In this document: in pieces, positions 1 to 7,173 of the stretch
How the letters are laid out: every line of letters begins with the position of its first letter
Numbering within the stretch: the stretch's first letter is position 1
Assembly: GCA_024277555.1 (NCBI GenBank)
Contig: JAJRUY010000059.1
Location: forward strand, 1-11,275
Origin: Gammaproteobacteria bacterium
Lineage (GTDB): Bacteria > Pseudomonadota > Gammaproteobacteria > Chromatiales > Chromatiaceae
Direction of reading: 5' to 3'
DNA: 11,275 bases
Translations under genes and position numbers: made by a program
The notes under the pieces: generated by a model
Database searches by the model: none
The model's input: only the letters and a program-made list of their open reading frames with translations
Told to the model about the DNA's origin: nothing

Positions 1-1
1 C

Positions 2-73
2 AATAATCAGACAATTGCCAACATCTTCACCCTGTCCTGTTCGGGTTTCCGCCCGATCCCCGGTGAGAATTAA
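2..73 (+). CDS. 3' end of an unidentified plus-strand gene (partial)
   Basis: One plus-strand frame is open from the window edge to a TAA at 71-73 and would encode 23 C-terminal residues ending in SGFRPIPGEN. Three things favour real coding sequence. Fifteen of 23 third codon positions are G or C, with favoured codons such as ATC, TTC, ACC and CTG. The stop lies just 2 nt before the arm of a strong terminator. That terminator works in both directions, as expected between convergent genes. A second frame is also open here, but it runs straight through the terminator hairpin and is less likely. The tail is too short to assign a family, and the start lies outside the window. Confidence 0.42.
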   Translation, partial: NNQTIANIFTLSCSGFRPIPGEN

Positions 74-75
74 CC

Positions 76-113
76 AAAAAAGGCGCGACAGATATGCTGC
101 CGCGCCTTTTTTT
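76..113. terminator. Bidirectional rho-independent terminator between convergent genes
   Basis: A run of six A's followed by GGCGCG (76-87) pairs with CGCGCC followed by seven T's (101-113). Inside, CAG (89-91) pairs with CTG (97-99) around a 5-nt loop. Read on either strand this is a GC-rich stem followed by a T tract. It lies 20 nt past the secF stop on the minus strand and 2 nt past the putative plus-strand stop, so it should end both transcripts. Confidence 0.9.
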
Positions 114-133
114 GCTTTCAGGAAGATTGTGCC

Positions 134-1072
134 TCAAGGCATATCATCAATCTCCTGACCTTCCTTTTGCACCGGCATCAGATCCGCCTTGCTCACACCC
201 AGCATCAGCACCGCGCTGCTGGCGACATAAATGGAAGAATAGGTACCCACCAGAACACCCAGAATCAGCGCCAGGGAGAAGTTGTGAATAATCTCTCCGC
301 CCAGCACAAACAGGGCCAGCAACACGATCAGGGTGGTCAATGAAGTGACAATGGTGCGCGCCAGGGTCTGATTCAGGGAGATATTGATAACTTCTTCCGA
401 TTCCCCTTTGCGAATCTTGCGGAAATTCTCACGAATCCGGTCGAATACCACGATGGTGTCATTCAGGGAGTAACCGATCACAGCCAGCACCGCCGCCAGT
501 ACGGTCAGATCAAATTCCATCTGGAACAGGGAGAAGAATCCCAGGGTTATGGTCACATCGTGCACCAGAGCGATCACCGAACCCACGGCAAACCGCCATT
601 CAAAACGCACCGCAACATACATGAGGATGGCCATCAGGGCGACCAGCACCGCCAAGGCGCCGTCTTCCGTAAGCTCATCGCCGACCTGCGGGCCAACAAA
701 TTCCACCCGGCGCAAATCCAGCGTGCCATCGGCCTGCTTGCTGAGTGCGCTAAACACCTTGTCGCTCAACTCGGAATTTTTCACGCCTTCCCTGGGCGCA
801 AGGCGAATCAGGATATCCTGGGGCGTACCAAACTGCTGCACCTGGGCTTCGCCAAAACCATTGTCTGCCAGCACCTGACGAATCGCCTCTGGATCAGCTT
901 CCTGGGCATAACCGACTTCAATCAGGGTTCCACCGGTAAAATCAATCCCGAAAACCAGCCCCCGGGTAGCCAGAGAAACCAGCGATATGACAATCAGGGC
1001 GATTGACAGCATCATGGCAAGCTTGCGCTTGCCCATGAAATCTATATGCAAGGATGATATGAGGGTTTGCAT
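134..1072 (-). CDS. secF: Protein translocase subunit SecF
   Basis: SecF is an inner-membrane partner of SecD. The SecDF complex uses the proton gradient to pull exported proteins through SecYEG on the periplasmic side. The protein is 312 residues, close to the 323 of E. coli SecF. It has a first membrane helix at about 18-36, then the family signature FGIDFTGG (41-48), a periplasmic domain to about 135, and five further hydrophobic segments between about 138 and 292. The block around 198-216, GYSLNDTIVVFDRIREN, is a conserved SecF membrane motif. The ATG at 1072 follows the secD stop by 15 nt, with a weak AGGTA ribosome site inside that gap, so translation is probably coupled. It is the last gene of yajC-secD-secF and is followed by a strong terminator. 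No oddities were seen. Confidence 0.97.
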   Translation of the reverse strand: MQTLISSLHIDFMGKRKLAMMLSIALIVISLVSLATRGLVFGIDFTGGTLIEVGYAQEADPEAIRQVLADNGFGEAQVQQFGTPQDILIRLAPREGVKNSELSDKVFSALSKQADGTLDLRRVEFVGPQVGDELTEDGALAVLVALMAILMYVAVRFEWRFAVGSVIALVHDVTITLGFFSLFQMEFDLTVLAAVLAVIGYSLNDTIVVFDRIRENFRKIRKGESEEVINISLNQTLARTIVTSLTTLIVLLALFVLGGEIIHNFSLALILGVLVGTYSSIYVASSAVLMLGVSKADLMPVQKEGQEIDDMP

Positions 1073-1087
1073 GGGCAGTTACCTGAA

Positions 1088-2944
1088 TCAGATTGCGAGT
1101 TTCTTGACGTGCTTGCGGCCATACACCAAATTCGCCAGTGCGCGGGTTCCGATGATGGAAGTGAACATGGAGGTCATAATGCCGATAGCCAGGGTAACGG
1201 CGAAGCCTTTTACCGGGCCGCTACCAATGGAAAACAGCACAATGGCAGCAATCAAGGTAGTCACATTGGCATCCATAATGGTGCTGAATGCCTTTGCATA
1301 GCCGGCATGAATGCTCGCCTGCGGCGTACTGCCCACCCGCATTTCTTCACGGATACGCTCATAGATCAGCACATTGGCATCCACCGCCATGCCCACCGTG
1401 AGGACTATTCCGGCAATGCCCGGCATGGTCAGGGTTGCCTGGAGCAATGACAGCACTGCCATCATCAGCACCAGATTGGCGATCAGTGCAGCATTGGCGA
1501 ACAGGCCAAAGACCTTGTAGTAAACCACCATGAACACCATCACCAGCAGCAGCCCGATGATTACCGACTTGAAGCCCTGATCGATGTTTTCCTGACCCAG
1601 GCTGGGGCCGATGGTTCGTTCTTCTACTATATCAATAGGCGCAGCCAGTGCTCCGGCACGCAGCAACAGCGCCAGCTCATGAGCTTCCTGGGGGCTGTCC
1701 AGACCCGTGGTCTGAAAACGCGCCCCCAGCGGTTCCAGAATATTGGCCACGCTGATAACGTCTTCCACCAGACGTTTGATGGGTTTGCCTTCTGCATCCC
1801 TGCCGACGATGCGATTTTCCTTGAACACCACGGCCATGGGTTTACCCACATTGTCGATGGTGACATTGCGCATGCGCCGGGCGCCCTTGCTGTCCAGGTT
1901 GACCAGCACCATGGGGCTGCCGGAACGCTGATCAAAACCCGAGGATGCATCCGTGATTTGATTGCCGGTAACAATAACCCGCTTTTTCAGCAAAATTGGG
2001 CGTCCATCCTCCCGCACCTTGTACAAACGCGATCCTGGTGGAATCTTGCCGTTGTTCTTGGCATCCATGGCGTCATGCTCGGTATCCACCAACCGGTATT
2101 CCAGGGTTGCAGTCGCTCCCAGGATGTTTTTCACCTGGGTAGGATCCTGTACGCCAGGCAGCTCCACCACGATACGCCGCTCACCCTGCTGTTGCACCAG
2201 GGGCTCCGCCACACCCAGGGCATTCACCCGGTTGCGGATGGTGGTGATGTTCTGCTGCAGGGCAAACCGCTTGATGGTGCGTATTTCTGCTGGAGGCAGG
2301 GTAAGGCGCACGAAATAGGCGCCTTCTGCATCCCTGGTTTCCACGCCCAGATTGCGAAATTCATTGCCCAGGGCTTCTTCCGCCTTGTCCCGGGTGGCCT
2401 TGTCCTTGAACTTGACATCGACACCCTTGGCATCCGCCTTCACAGTCAGATAACGCAGTTTCTGGCCCCGCAGTGCGCTACGCACATCTCCGGTATAGGC
2501 TTCCACCTTGTCCTTGACCGCCGCATCCATATCCACATCAATGAGCACATGAATACCGCCACGCAAATCCAGGCCCAGATTCACCGGCTTGCCACCTACG
2601 GCCAGCAGCCAGCCAGGAACATTCGCCGCCGTGGTCAGGGCGTAGGAGACATTTTCCGGCAGTGCACCGGCAATGATGCTCCGGGCCTTTTGCTGGTCGG
2701 TAGTGGAAGGAAAACGAATCAGCAAACGATCTTCCTTCTCTTCCATTGCCTTGATCGCAACGCCATTGCTTTCGAGGGATGTCTGTATCTTCTCCTGCAG
2801 GAGGCTATCGACTACGGCGCCACGGGAGCCGGATACGACAATTGCAGGATCCTGGCTGTAGAGATTGGGCAGGGCGTAAAACAGGCCGATTGCAAGCACG
2901 AAGACAACCAGGAGGTTTTTCCACAAAGGATATTGATTCAGCAT
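1088..2944 (-). CDS. secD: Protein translocase subunit SecD
   Basis: SecD is the large subunit of the SecDF accessory complex, which couples proton flow to late steps of protein export. The protein is 618 residues (E. coli SecD has 615). It has an N-terminal membrane helix at about 9-27, the signature LGLDLRGG (123-130) at the start of the first periplasmic domain, and a long periplasmic region to about 450. A C-terminal bundle of membrane helices follows, containing GMAVDANVLIYERIREE (518-534). Asp522 in that motif matches the membrane aspartate implicated in proton movement in this family. The ATG at 2944 starts a typical SecD N-terminus (MLNQYPLWKN), but no convincing Shine-Dalgarno is visible. 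The 51-nt gap after yajC holds a small inverted repeat, ATGTT-AAC-AACAT (2977-2989), of unknown meaning. secF follows 15 nt downstream. Confidence 0.97.
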   Translation of the reverse strand: MLNQYPLWKNLLVVFVLAIGLFYALPNLYSQDPAIVVSGSRGAVVDSLLQEKIQTSLESNGVAIKAMEEKEDRLLIRFPSTTDQQKARSIIAGALPENVSYALTTAANVPGWLLAVGGKPVNLGLDLRGGIHVLIDVDMDAAVKDKVEAYTGDVRSALRGQKLRYLTVKADAKGVDVKFKDKATRDKAEEALGNEFRNLGVETRDAEGAYFVRLTLPPAEIRTIKRFALQQNITTIRNRVNALGVAEPLVQQQGERRIVVELPGVQDPTQVKNILGATATLEYRLVDTEHDAMDAKNNGKIPPGSRLYKVREDGRPILLKKRVIVTGNQITDASSGFDQRSGSPMVLVNLDSKGARRMRNVTIDNVGKPMAVVFKENRIVGRDAEGKPIKRLVEDVISVANILEPLGARFQTTGLDSPQEAHELALLLRAGALAAPIDIVEERTIGPSLGQENIDQGFKSVIIGLLLVMVFMVVYYKVFGLFANAALIANLVLMMAVLSLLQATLTMPGIAGIVLTVGMAVDANVLIYERIREEMRVGSTPQASIHAGYAKAFSTIMDANVTTLIAAIVLFSIGSGPVKGFAVTLAIGIMTSMFTSIIGTRALANLVYGRKHVKKLAI

Positions 2945-2995
2945 GTCAGTTGGTGACTACAGGTTGCGAAAAGAGGATGTTAACAACATAAGAAC

Positions 2996-3328
2996 TCACA
3001 GTTCCTCGAGCGTTCCCTTGGGCATGACCGCTTCCACAGCGGGGCGGCGTATGGTGACTTCCAGACCATCAGCAACTTCTACCCTGACGAAGTTTTCACC
3101 CACTTTGGTAATGCGCCCCATAAGGCCACCAATGGTCTGCACCTCATCACCTTTTTTCAGGCTTTCCACCAATGCACGATGCGCTTTCTGGCGCTTTACC
3201 TGGGGGCGTATCATGAAAAAATACAGGATCAGGATCAGGCCAATAGGGAAAAGCAGGCCTGCAAAACCACCCGCACCAGAAGCTGCCGGGGCAGCCTCTG
3301 CCATGGCATCATTGATAAAGAAATTCAT
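2996..3328 (-). CDS. yajC: Sec translocon accessory protein YajC
   Basis: YajC is a small single-pass inner-membrane protein that associates with SecDF. From the chosen start it is 110 residues, the same size class as E. coli YajC. An Ala/Gly-rich N-terminus is followed by one membrane helix (about 21-39) ending in YFFMIRPQ. A basic stretch, KRQKAH (45-50), comes next, then the conserved soluble domain with KKGDEVQTIGGLMGRI (58-73). The reading frame extends upstream to another start at 3358. The ATG at 3328 is preferred because a perfect GGAGGT lies 7 nt upstream and the protein then begins MNFFIND, as expected for the family. It heads yajC-secD-secF. In many gammaproteobacteria tgt lies upstream, but here the neighbour is parC. 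Confidence 0.95.
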   Translation of the reverse strand: MNFFINDAMAEAAPAASGAGGFAGLLFPIGLILILYFFMIRPQVKRQKAHRALVESLKKGDEVQTIGGLMGRITKVGENFVRVEVADGLEVTIRRPAVEAVMPKGTLEEL

Positions 3329-3444
3329 ATAATCTACCTCCGCCGACCGCCTGAACACCGCTGCCAGCCAAATTGGGGATTGTGAAGCCGGATATTATGC
3401 CACAGAGCGTGGCTGTGCATAGTGTAGTTTTACCCAGCAGCAAA
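3329..3444 (-). promoter_or_regulatory. parC-yajC intergenic region, likely yajC promoter region
   Basis: This 116-nt gap is the only sizeable break in the minus-strand gene run, so a promoter for yajC-secDF is likely here. On the minus strand a TTGATT lies 16 nt before TACACT close to the parC stop, and CATAAT lies further down without a good -35. Neither match is strong. A perfect 5-bp inverted repeat, GCCAC-AGAGC-GTGGC, sits at 3399-3413. It has no T tract on either strand, so it does not look like a terminator for parC. The transcript may simply read through. Confidence 0.4.
3336..3341 (-). promoter_or_regulatory. Shine-Dalgarno site that fixes the yajC start
   Basis: On the minus strand this reads GGAGGT, with 7 nt to the ATG at 3328. 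It is one of the strongest ribosome sites in the window. It decides for the shorter yajC start over the one 30 nt upstream. Confidence 0.85.
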
Positions 3445-5688
3445 TCAACCCGGCTCCAGGTCGTCAACTTTCTGGAACCCCCTGGGCAGCTTGTTGCCAC
3501 GACGCCCACGCTCTCCTTCATAGGCATTGAGATCAGCAGCTTTCAGGTTCAGGTGGCGCTTGCCGGAAATCAGCCGGATCTTGCCCCCTTCAGGTACCAC
3601 CAGCATGGCCACCACATACTCTTCCCGCTGCTCCACCCGCTTGCCAGGTATACCAATAATCTTGTTACCTTTGCCCCGAGCCATTTCCGGCAGATCGCTC
3701 AGGGGAATAACCAGCATACGCCCAGCGCTGGTGACCGCCACCACCCGATCGGTATGGGGGTCTGTTACCGGCTGCGCCTTGAGCACCCTTGCTCCTTTGG
3801 GCAGGGTCAGCACTGTCTTGCCTGCCTTCTTGTTGGCGGCCAGGTTCCTGGCCTGGGTGACAAAACCATAACCTGCATCACTCGCCAGCAACCAGCGCTG
3901 CTGCGGATCGCCGCCGAGAACGGACACGAACAGAGCGCCATTCGGTGGGGAAAAGCGCCCGGTAAGGGGTTCGCCCTGCCCTCTTGCCGATGGCAGGGTA
4001 TGAGCAGGAAGTGAATAGCTGCGCCCTGTAGAATCCAGGAAAATCACGATCTGGTTGCTGCGCAGCCGCACTGCGTCAAGATAGCCGTCACCGGCCTTGT
4101 AGCCAAGACTGGCAGGGTCAATATCATGGCCCTTGGCTGCCCGCACCCAGCCCTTTTCCGACAGCACTACTGTGCTGGGTTCACTGGGAGCAAGCTCGCT
4201 TTCATCCATGGCCGTGGCGGCTTCGCGCTCGACAATGGGGGAGCGGCGATCATCGCCGTATTCCCTGGCATCTGCTTCCAGTTCCTTGCGCACCAGGGTT
4301 TTCATACGCTGCCTGGAACCCAGAGTTTTTTCCAGATAGTCCTGCTCCTTTGCCAGCTCTTCCTGTTCGGCACGGATTTTCATCTCTTCCAGGCGCGCCA
4401 GCTGCCGCAGCTTGGTATCCAGCACATAGTCGGCCTGTATTTCCGTCAGATCAAAACACGCCATGAGCACAGGCCTGGGTTCGTCTTCGGTGCGGATGAT
4501 ATGGATGACCTCATCGATATTCAGGAACGCCACCAGCAGACCTTCCAGCAGATGCAGCCTGTCCAGCACCTTGTTCAAGCGATGTTGCAAGCGCCGCCTG
4601 ACGGTGCTGAAGCGGAATTCCAGCCATTCTTTGAGAATGACACGCAGATCCTTGACCTGGGGCCGTCCGTCCAGACCGATCAGGTTCAGGTTCACCCGGT
4701 AGCTGCGTTCCAGATCCGTGGTGGCAAACAAATGCGACATGAGGCGCTCGAAATCCACCCGGTTGGAACGCGGCACAATCACCAGGCGCGTGGGATTCTC
4801 ATGGTCAGACTCATCCCGCAGGTCTTCGATCCAAGGCAGCTTCTTGGCGCGCATCTGGCTGGCGATCTGTTCCAGGATTCTGTTACCGGACACCTGATGC
4901 GGCAGGGCGTTGACCACCACGTTGCCGTCTTCCTTCTCCCAGCAGGCGCGAGCGCGCACACTGCCCCGCCCGGTCTGGTAGATTTTCAACAAATCTACCC
5001 TGGGGGTAATGATCTCGGCATCGGTGGGATAGTCCGGCCCGGGAATATGTTCACACAGCTCCTCCAGAGTGGCTTTCGGATTTTCGATCAGGCGAATACA
5101 GGCGCTAACCACTTCCCGCAGGTTATGCGGTGGAATATCCGTTGCCATACCCACGGCGATGCCACTGGCGCCGTTGAGCAATACATTCGGCAGGCGTGCA
5201 GGAAGCAGGCTCGGCTCTTTCAGGGTGCCATCGAAATTGGGTGCCCATTCCACCGTACCCTGCCCCAGCTCCGACAGCAATACCTTGGCATAAGGAGTGA
5301 GCTTGGCCTCGGTATAACGCATGGCGGCAAAGGATTTGGGATCATCTGGTGAGCCCCAGTTTCCCTGGCCGTCTATCAATGGATAGCGATAGGAAAAGGA
5401 CTGAGCCATGAGTACCATGGCTTCATAGCAGGCCGTGTCTCCATGAGGATGAAATTTACCCAGCACGTCTCCTACGGTGCGCGCCGATTTCTTGTGTTTG
5501 CTGGCCGCCGACAGACCCAGTTCGGACATGGCATAGACAATGCGCCGCTGCACTGGCTTGAGGCCATCGCCGATATGCGGCAGAGCCCGATCCAGAATCA
5601 CGTACATGGAATAGTCCAGGTAGGCCTTCTCGGTGAATTCCGCCAGACGCAGGCGCTCTATCCCATCAGAAGTGTAGTTTTCGTCCAT
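3445..5688 (-). CDS. parC: DNA topoisomerase IV subunit A
   Basis: ParC is the DNA-cutting subunit of topoisomerase IV, which works with ParE to unlink daughter chromosomes and relax supercoils. The protein is 747 residues (E. coli ParC has 752). The breakage domain contains GKFHPHGDTACYEAM (77-91), the quinolone-determining region, with Thr85 and Glu89 at the positions of E. coli Ser80 and Glu84. The catalytic tyrosine is Tyr125 in AAMRYTEAKL. The C-terminal DNA-wrapping domain has the ParC-type stretches KGWVRAAKGHDIDP and LPSARGQGEPLTG and lacks a GyrA box, so this is ParC and not GyrA. The ATG at 5688 starts 1 nt after the stop of the upstream DUF302 gene and has no Shine-Dalgarno of its own, so translation is probably coupled. 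It closes the unit that begins with the CNP1-like gene and parE. Confidence 0.97.
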   Translation of the reverse strand: MDENYTSDGIERLRLAEFTEKAYLDYSMYVILDRALPHIGDGLKPVQRRIVYAMSELGLSAASKHKKSARTVGDVLGKFHPHGDTACYEAMVLMAQSFSYRYPLIDGQGNWGSPDDPKSFAAMRYTEAKLTPYAKVLLSELGQGTVEWAPNFDGTLKEPSLLPARLPNVLLNGASGIAVGMATDIPPHNLREVVSACIRLIENPKATLEELCEHIPGPDYPTDAEIITPRVDLLKIYQTGRGSVRARACWEKEDGNVVVNALPHQVSGNRILEQIASQMRAKKLPWIEDLRDESDHENPTRLVIVPRSNRVDFERLMSHLFATTDLERSYRVNLNLIGLDGRPQVKDLRVILKEWLEFRFSTVRRRLQHRLNKVLDRLHLLEGLLVAFLNIDEVIHIIRTEDEPRPVLMACFDLTEIQADYVLDTKLRQLARLEEMKIRAEQEELAKEQDYLEKTLGSRQRMKTLVRKELEADAREYGDDRRSPIVEREAATAMDESELAPSEPSTVVLSEKGWVRAAKGHDIDPASLGYKAGDGYLDAVRLRSNQIVIFLDSTGRSYSLPAHTLPSARGQGEPLTGRFSPPNGALFVSVLGGDPQQRWLLASDAGYGFVTQARNLAANKKAGKTVLTLPKGARVLKAQPVTDPHTDRVVAVTSAGRMLVIPLSDLPEMARGKGNKIIGIPGKRVEQREEYVVAMLVVPEGGKIRLISGKRHLNLKAADLNAYEGERGRRGNKLPRGFQKVDDLEPG

Positions 5689-5689
5689 A

Positions 5690-6139
5690 TTATTTTTTCA
5701 GCTGCCGCATTTCATCGAGCATGGACTGGATATCGTTGTACCAGCGGGAAAATTGCAGCTGCAGCTGCGCATCGCCAGGGAACATGGAGCCCAATGCCCG
5801 GGGATCCATGGCCGCCAGCAGGGTTTCGTTATTTTCAGCGATTACCACTATTTTCAACGGCAGGTAGGGAGACATCTCCGGATGGCGGGCAAGAATGCTC
5901 CGCACCTCTTCCACCCTGCCGAAAAATACCACCCGGTAGAAATCGGTTTTGTAATCAAATTCCGCCATGCCGCCATCACAACGCTGGACATGGGCGACGC
6001 TGTAACCGTATTCCGGGATGGTTTCCCTGAGTACATCCATGACATGCGCGGCCTTGGCGCTGCTACGCGCCATCACCAGGGTCTGATCCGCCTGCACCGG
6101 GAAGGTGAGCAATAACACAAGGCAGATGCCGACAATCAT
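5690..6139 (-). CDS. Small exported DUF302-family protein
   Basis: The predicted 149-residue protein has a clear signal peptide, MIVGICLVLLLTFPVQA, with likely cleavage after Ala17. The mature part is a single domain of about 130 residues. It resembles DUF302 (the TT1751-like fold): a helix-rich start (about 25-45), the strand YKTDFYRVVFFG (63-74), then the conserved PYLPLKIVVIAE (91-102) and a following AAMDP. It contains one mature cysteine, Cys54. Biochemical function is not established for the family. The frame is open further upstream to 6298, but that part overlaps the cytochrome gene and has no signal peptide. The ATG at 6139 is 2 nt after the cytochrome stop, with GGAGGAGG about 13 nt upstream. 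The position after a cytochrome with its own DUF302 domain suggests that the two act together in the periplasm. The stop TAA is 1 nt before the parC ATG. Confidence 0.85.
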   Translation of the reverse strand: MIVGICLVLLLTFPVQADQTLVMARSSAKAAHVMDVLRETIPEYGYSVAHVQRCDGGMAEFDYKTDFYRVVFFGRVEEVRSILARHPEMSPYLPLKIVVIAENNETLLAAMDPRALGSMFPGDAQLQLQFSRWYNDIQSMLDEMRQLKK

Positions 6140-6141
6140 TC

Positions 6142-7173
6142 TCACAGGGTTGCCTCCTCCATCACGCCAAGGATGATCTCTTCCATAAGCACACCGACCT
6201 CCGACAACTCCTGATTGTTGAACAGGGTGGCGAGCTGCGCCACGTTGGCGGAAATCACCAGCACCTTTCCATTCTGCTCCAGGACATTGATGCGGCAAGG
6301 CAAGGCCGTGCCCAGGCGCGGATCAATATTGAGCAGATGGTAAAGCTCCTTGAAATTACAGAAGCGTATGCCCACCTGACGGGTATTGACACTGAACTCA
6401 TCCGTCAGTCCCTGCTCCAGGTAGCGCAGGGGAAAAATGCGGAAATTTGCACCCGCCAACGCCTGCTTCACATTTTCCACCGTAGTCTCTAGATCATAGG
6501 GCGATTCCATAACATAGGCGGGCTTGCCCACCCATTCCTCCGCCCCCTTCCTGGGCGCTGGCGGCTGCAGGATACGCAGATAGGCAATGATATGGGCAGT
6601 TTCCTGATTCGAAAGCTTGCCCCGGAATGCAGGCATGTTACTGGTCTTGCGCCCAGCCAATATGATGTCCCGGATCATGGCGTCAGAGGCTGATTTCTGA
6701 AACCCTATGTTGTTCAGGGCGGCAGGCATGACCATGAAGGAGCGTTTTCGGGACAGGGTCACTCCTGTACCCACCCCTTCGCCACTGCCGTCCTTGCCGT
6801 GGCAGCGGACGCAATGTTCCTGATACAGGGCATCGCCCTTTTTTGCATCTCCCTGAATTCTGATGGTCTCGAACACCGGGCCGGGCTTGCCTGTCCAGCT
6901 GCGCACATAAGCCACGATGGCAGCCACCTGAGCCAGACTGAGCTTCTGAAAAGACGGCATGATGCGGCCAGGACGGCCATGGCGAATGGTTTTTGCAATA
7001 TAGTCATCAGAAACCTGGGAAAGTATCTCTTTCGACAGGGGCAGGCCGATTCCACCCTGGCCATGAAAATGGTGGCAGGCGCTGCATTTCTCCTCATACA
7101 GCTCCTTGCCATCAGGCGCAGCAAGCAGCGGCATGCACAGTAACAGAAACAACCAGTTCAAATGTCTCTTCAA
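6142..7173 (-). CDS. Di-haem cytochrome c fused to a DUF302 domain
   Basis: This is a 343-residue exported electron-transfer protein. A signal peptide (MKRHLNWLFLLLCMPLLAA) is followed by two cytochrome c domains. The first has haem-binding CSACH at 30-34 and a probable Met72 axial ligand in GRIMPSF. The second has CVRCH at 121-125 and a probable Met180 in SNMPAF. A linker with PPAP (about 204-207) leads to a C-terminal DUF302 domain (about 219-340), which carries Cys272 and Cys293, the latter in LPCRINV. The redox partner is unknown. The start codon is TTG, overlapping the parE stop as TTGA, with GGAG 7 nt upstream. This start gives a normal basic-then-hydrophobic signal peptide. The next gene encodes a lone DUF302 protein, so a periplasmic pair is likely. 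Cytochrome identity is certain; the DUF302 assignment is from pattern recognition and fairly sure. Confidence 0.9.
   Translation of the reverse strand: MKRHLNWLFLLLCMPLLAAPDGKELYEEKCSACHHFHGQGGIGLPLSKEILSQVSDDYIAKTIRHGRPGRIMPSFQKLSLAQVAAIVAYVRSWTGKPGPVFETIRIQGDAKKGDALYQEHCVRCHGKDGSGEGVGTGVTLSRKRSFMVMPAALNNIGFQKSASDAMIRDIILAGRKTSNMPAFRGKLSNQETAHIIAYLRILQPPAPRKGAEEWVGKPAYVMESPYDLETTVENVKQALAGANFRIFPLRYLEQGLTDEFSVNTRQVGIRFCNFKELYHLLNIDPRLGTALPCRINVLEQNGKVLVISANVAQLATLFNNQELSEVGVLMEEIILGVMEEATL

Noticed and set aside
1679..2956. 425-codon plus-strand open frame opposite secD
   Set aside because: It is a shadow of the secD codon pattern with no recognisable domain; secD is certain on the other strand.
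3399..3413. Terminator after parC
   Set aside because: The GCCAC/GTGGC stem is only 5 bp and no T tract follows it on either strand.
4126..5352. 408-codon plus-strand open frame opposite parC
   Set aside because: It lies wholly within parC on the opposite strand and has only shadow-type composition.
5690..6298. Longer start for the DUF302 gene at 6298
   Set aside because: The extra 53 residues overlap the cytochrome gene in another frame and bury the signal peptide. The ATG at 6139 gives a proper one.
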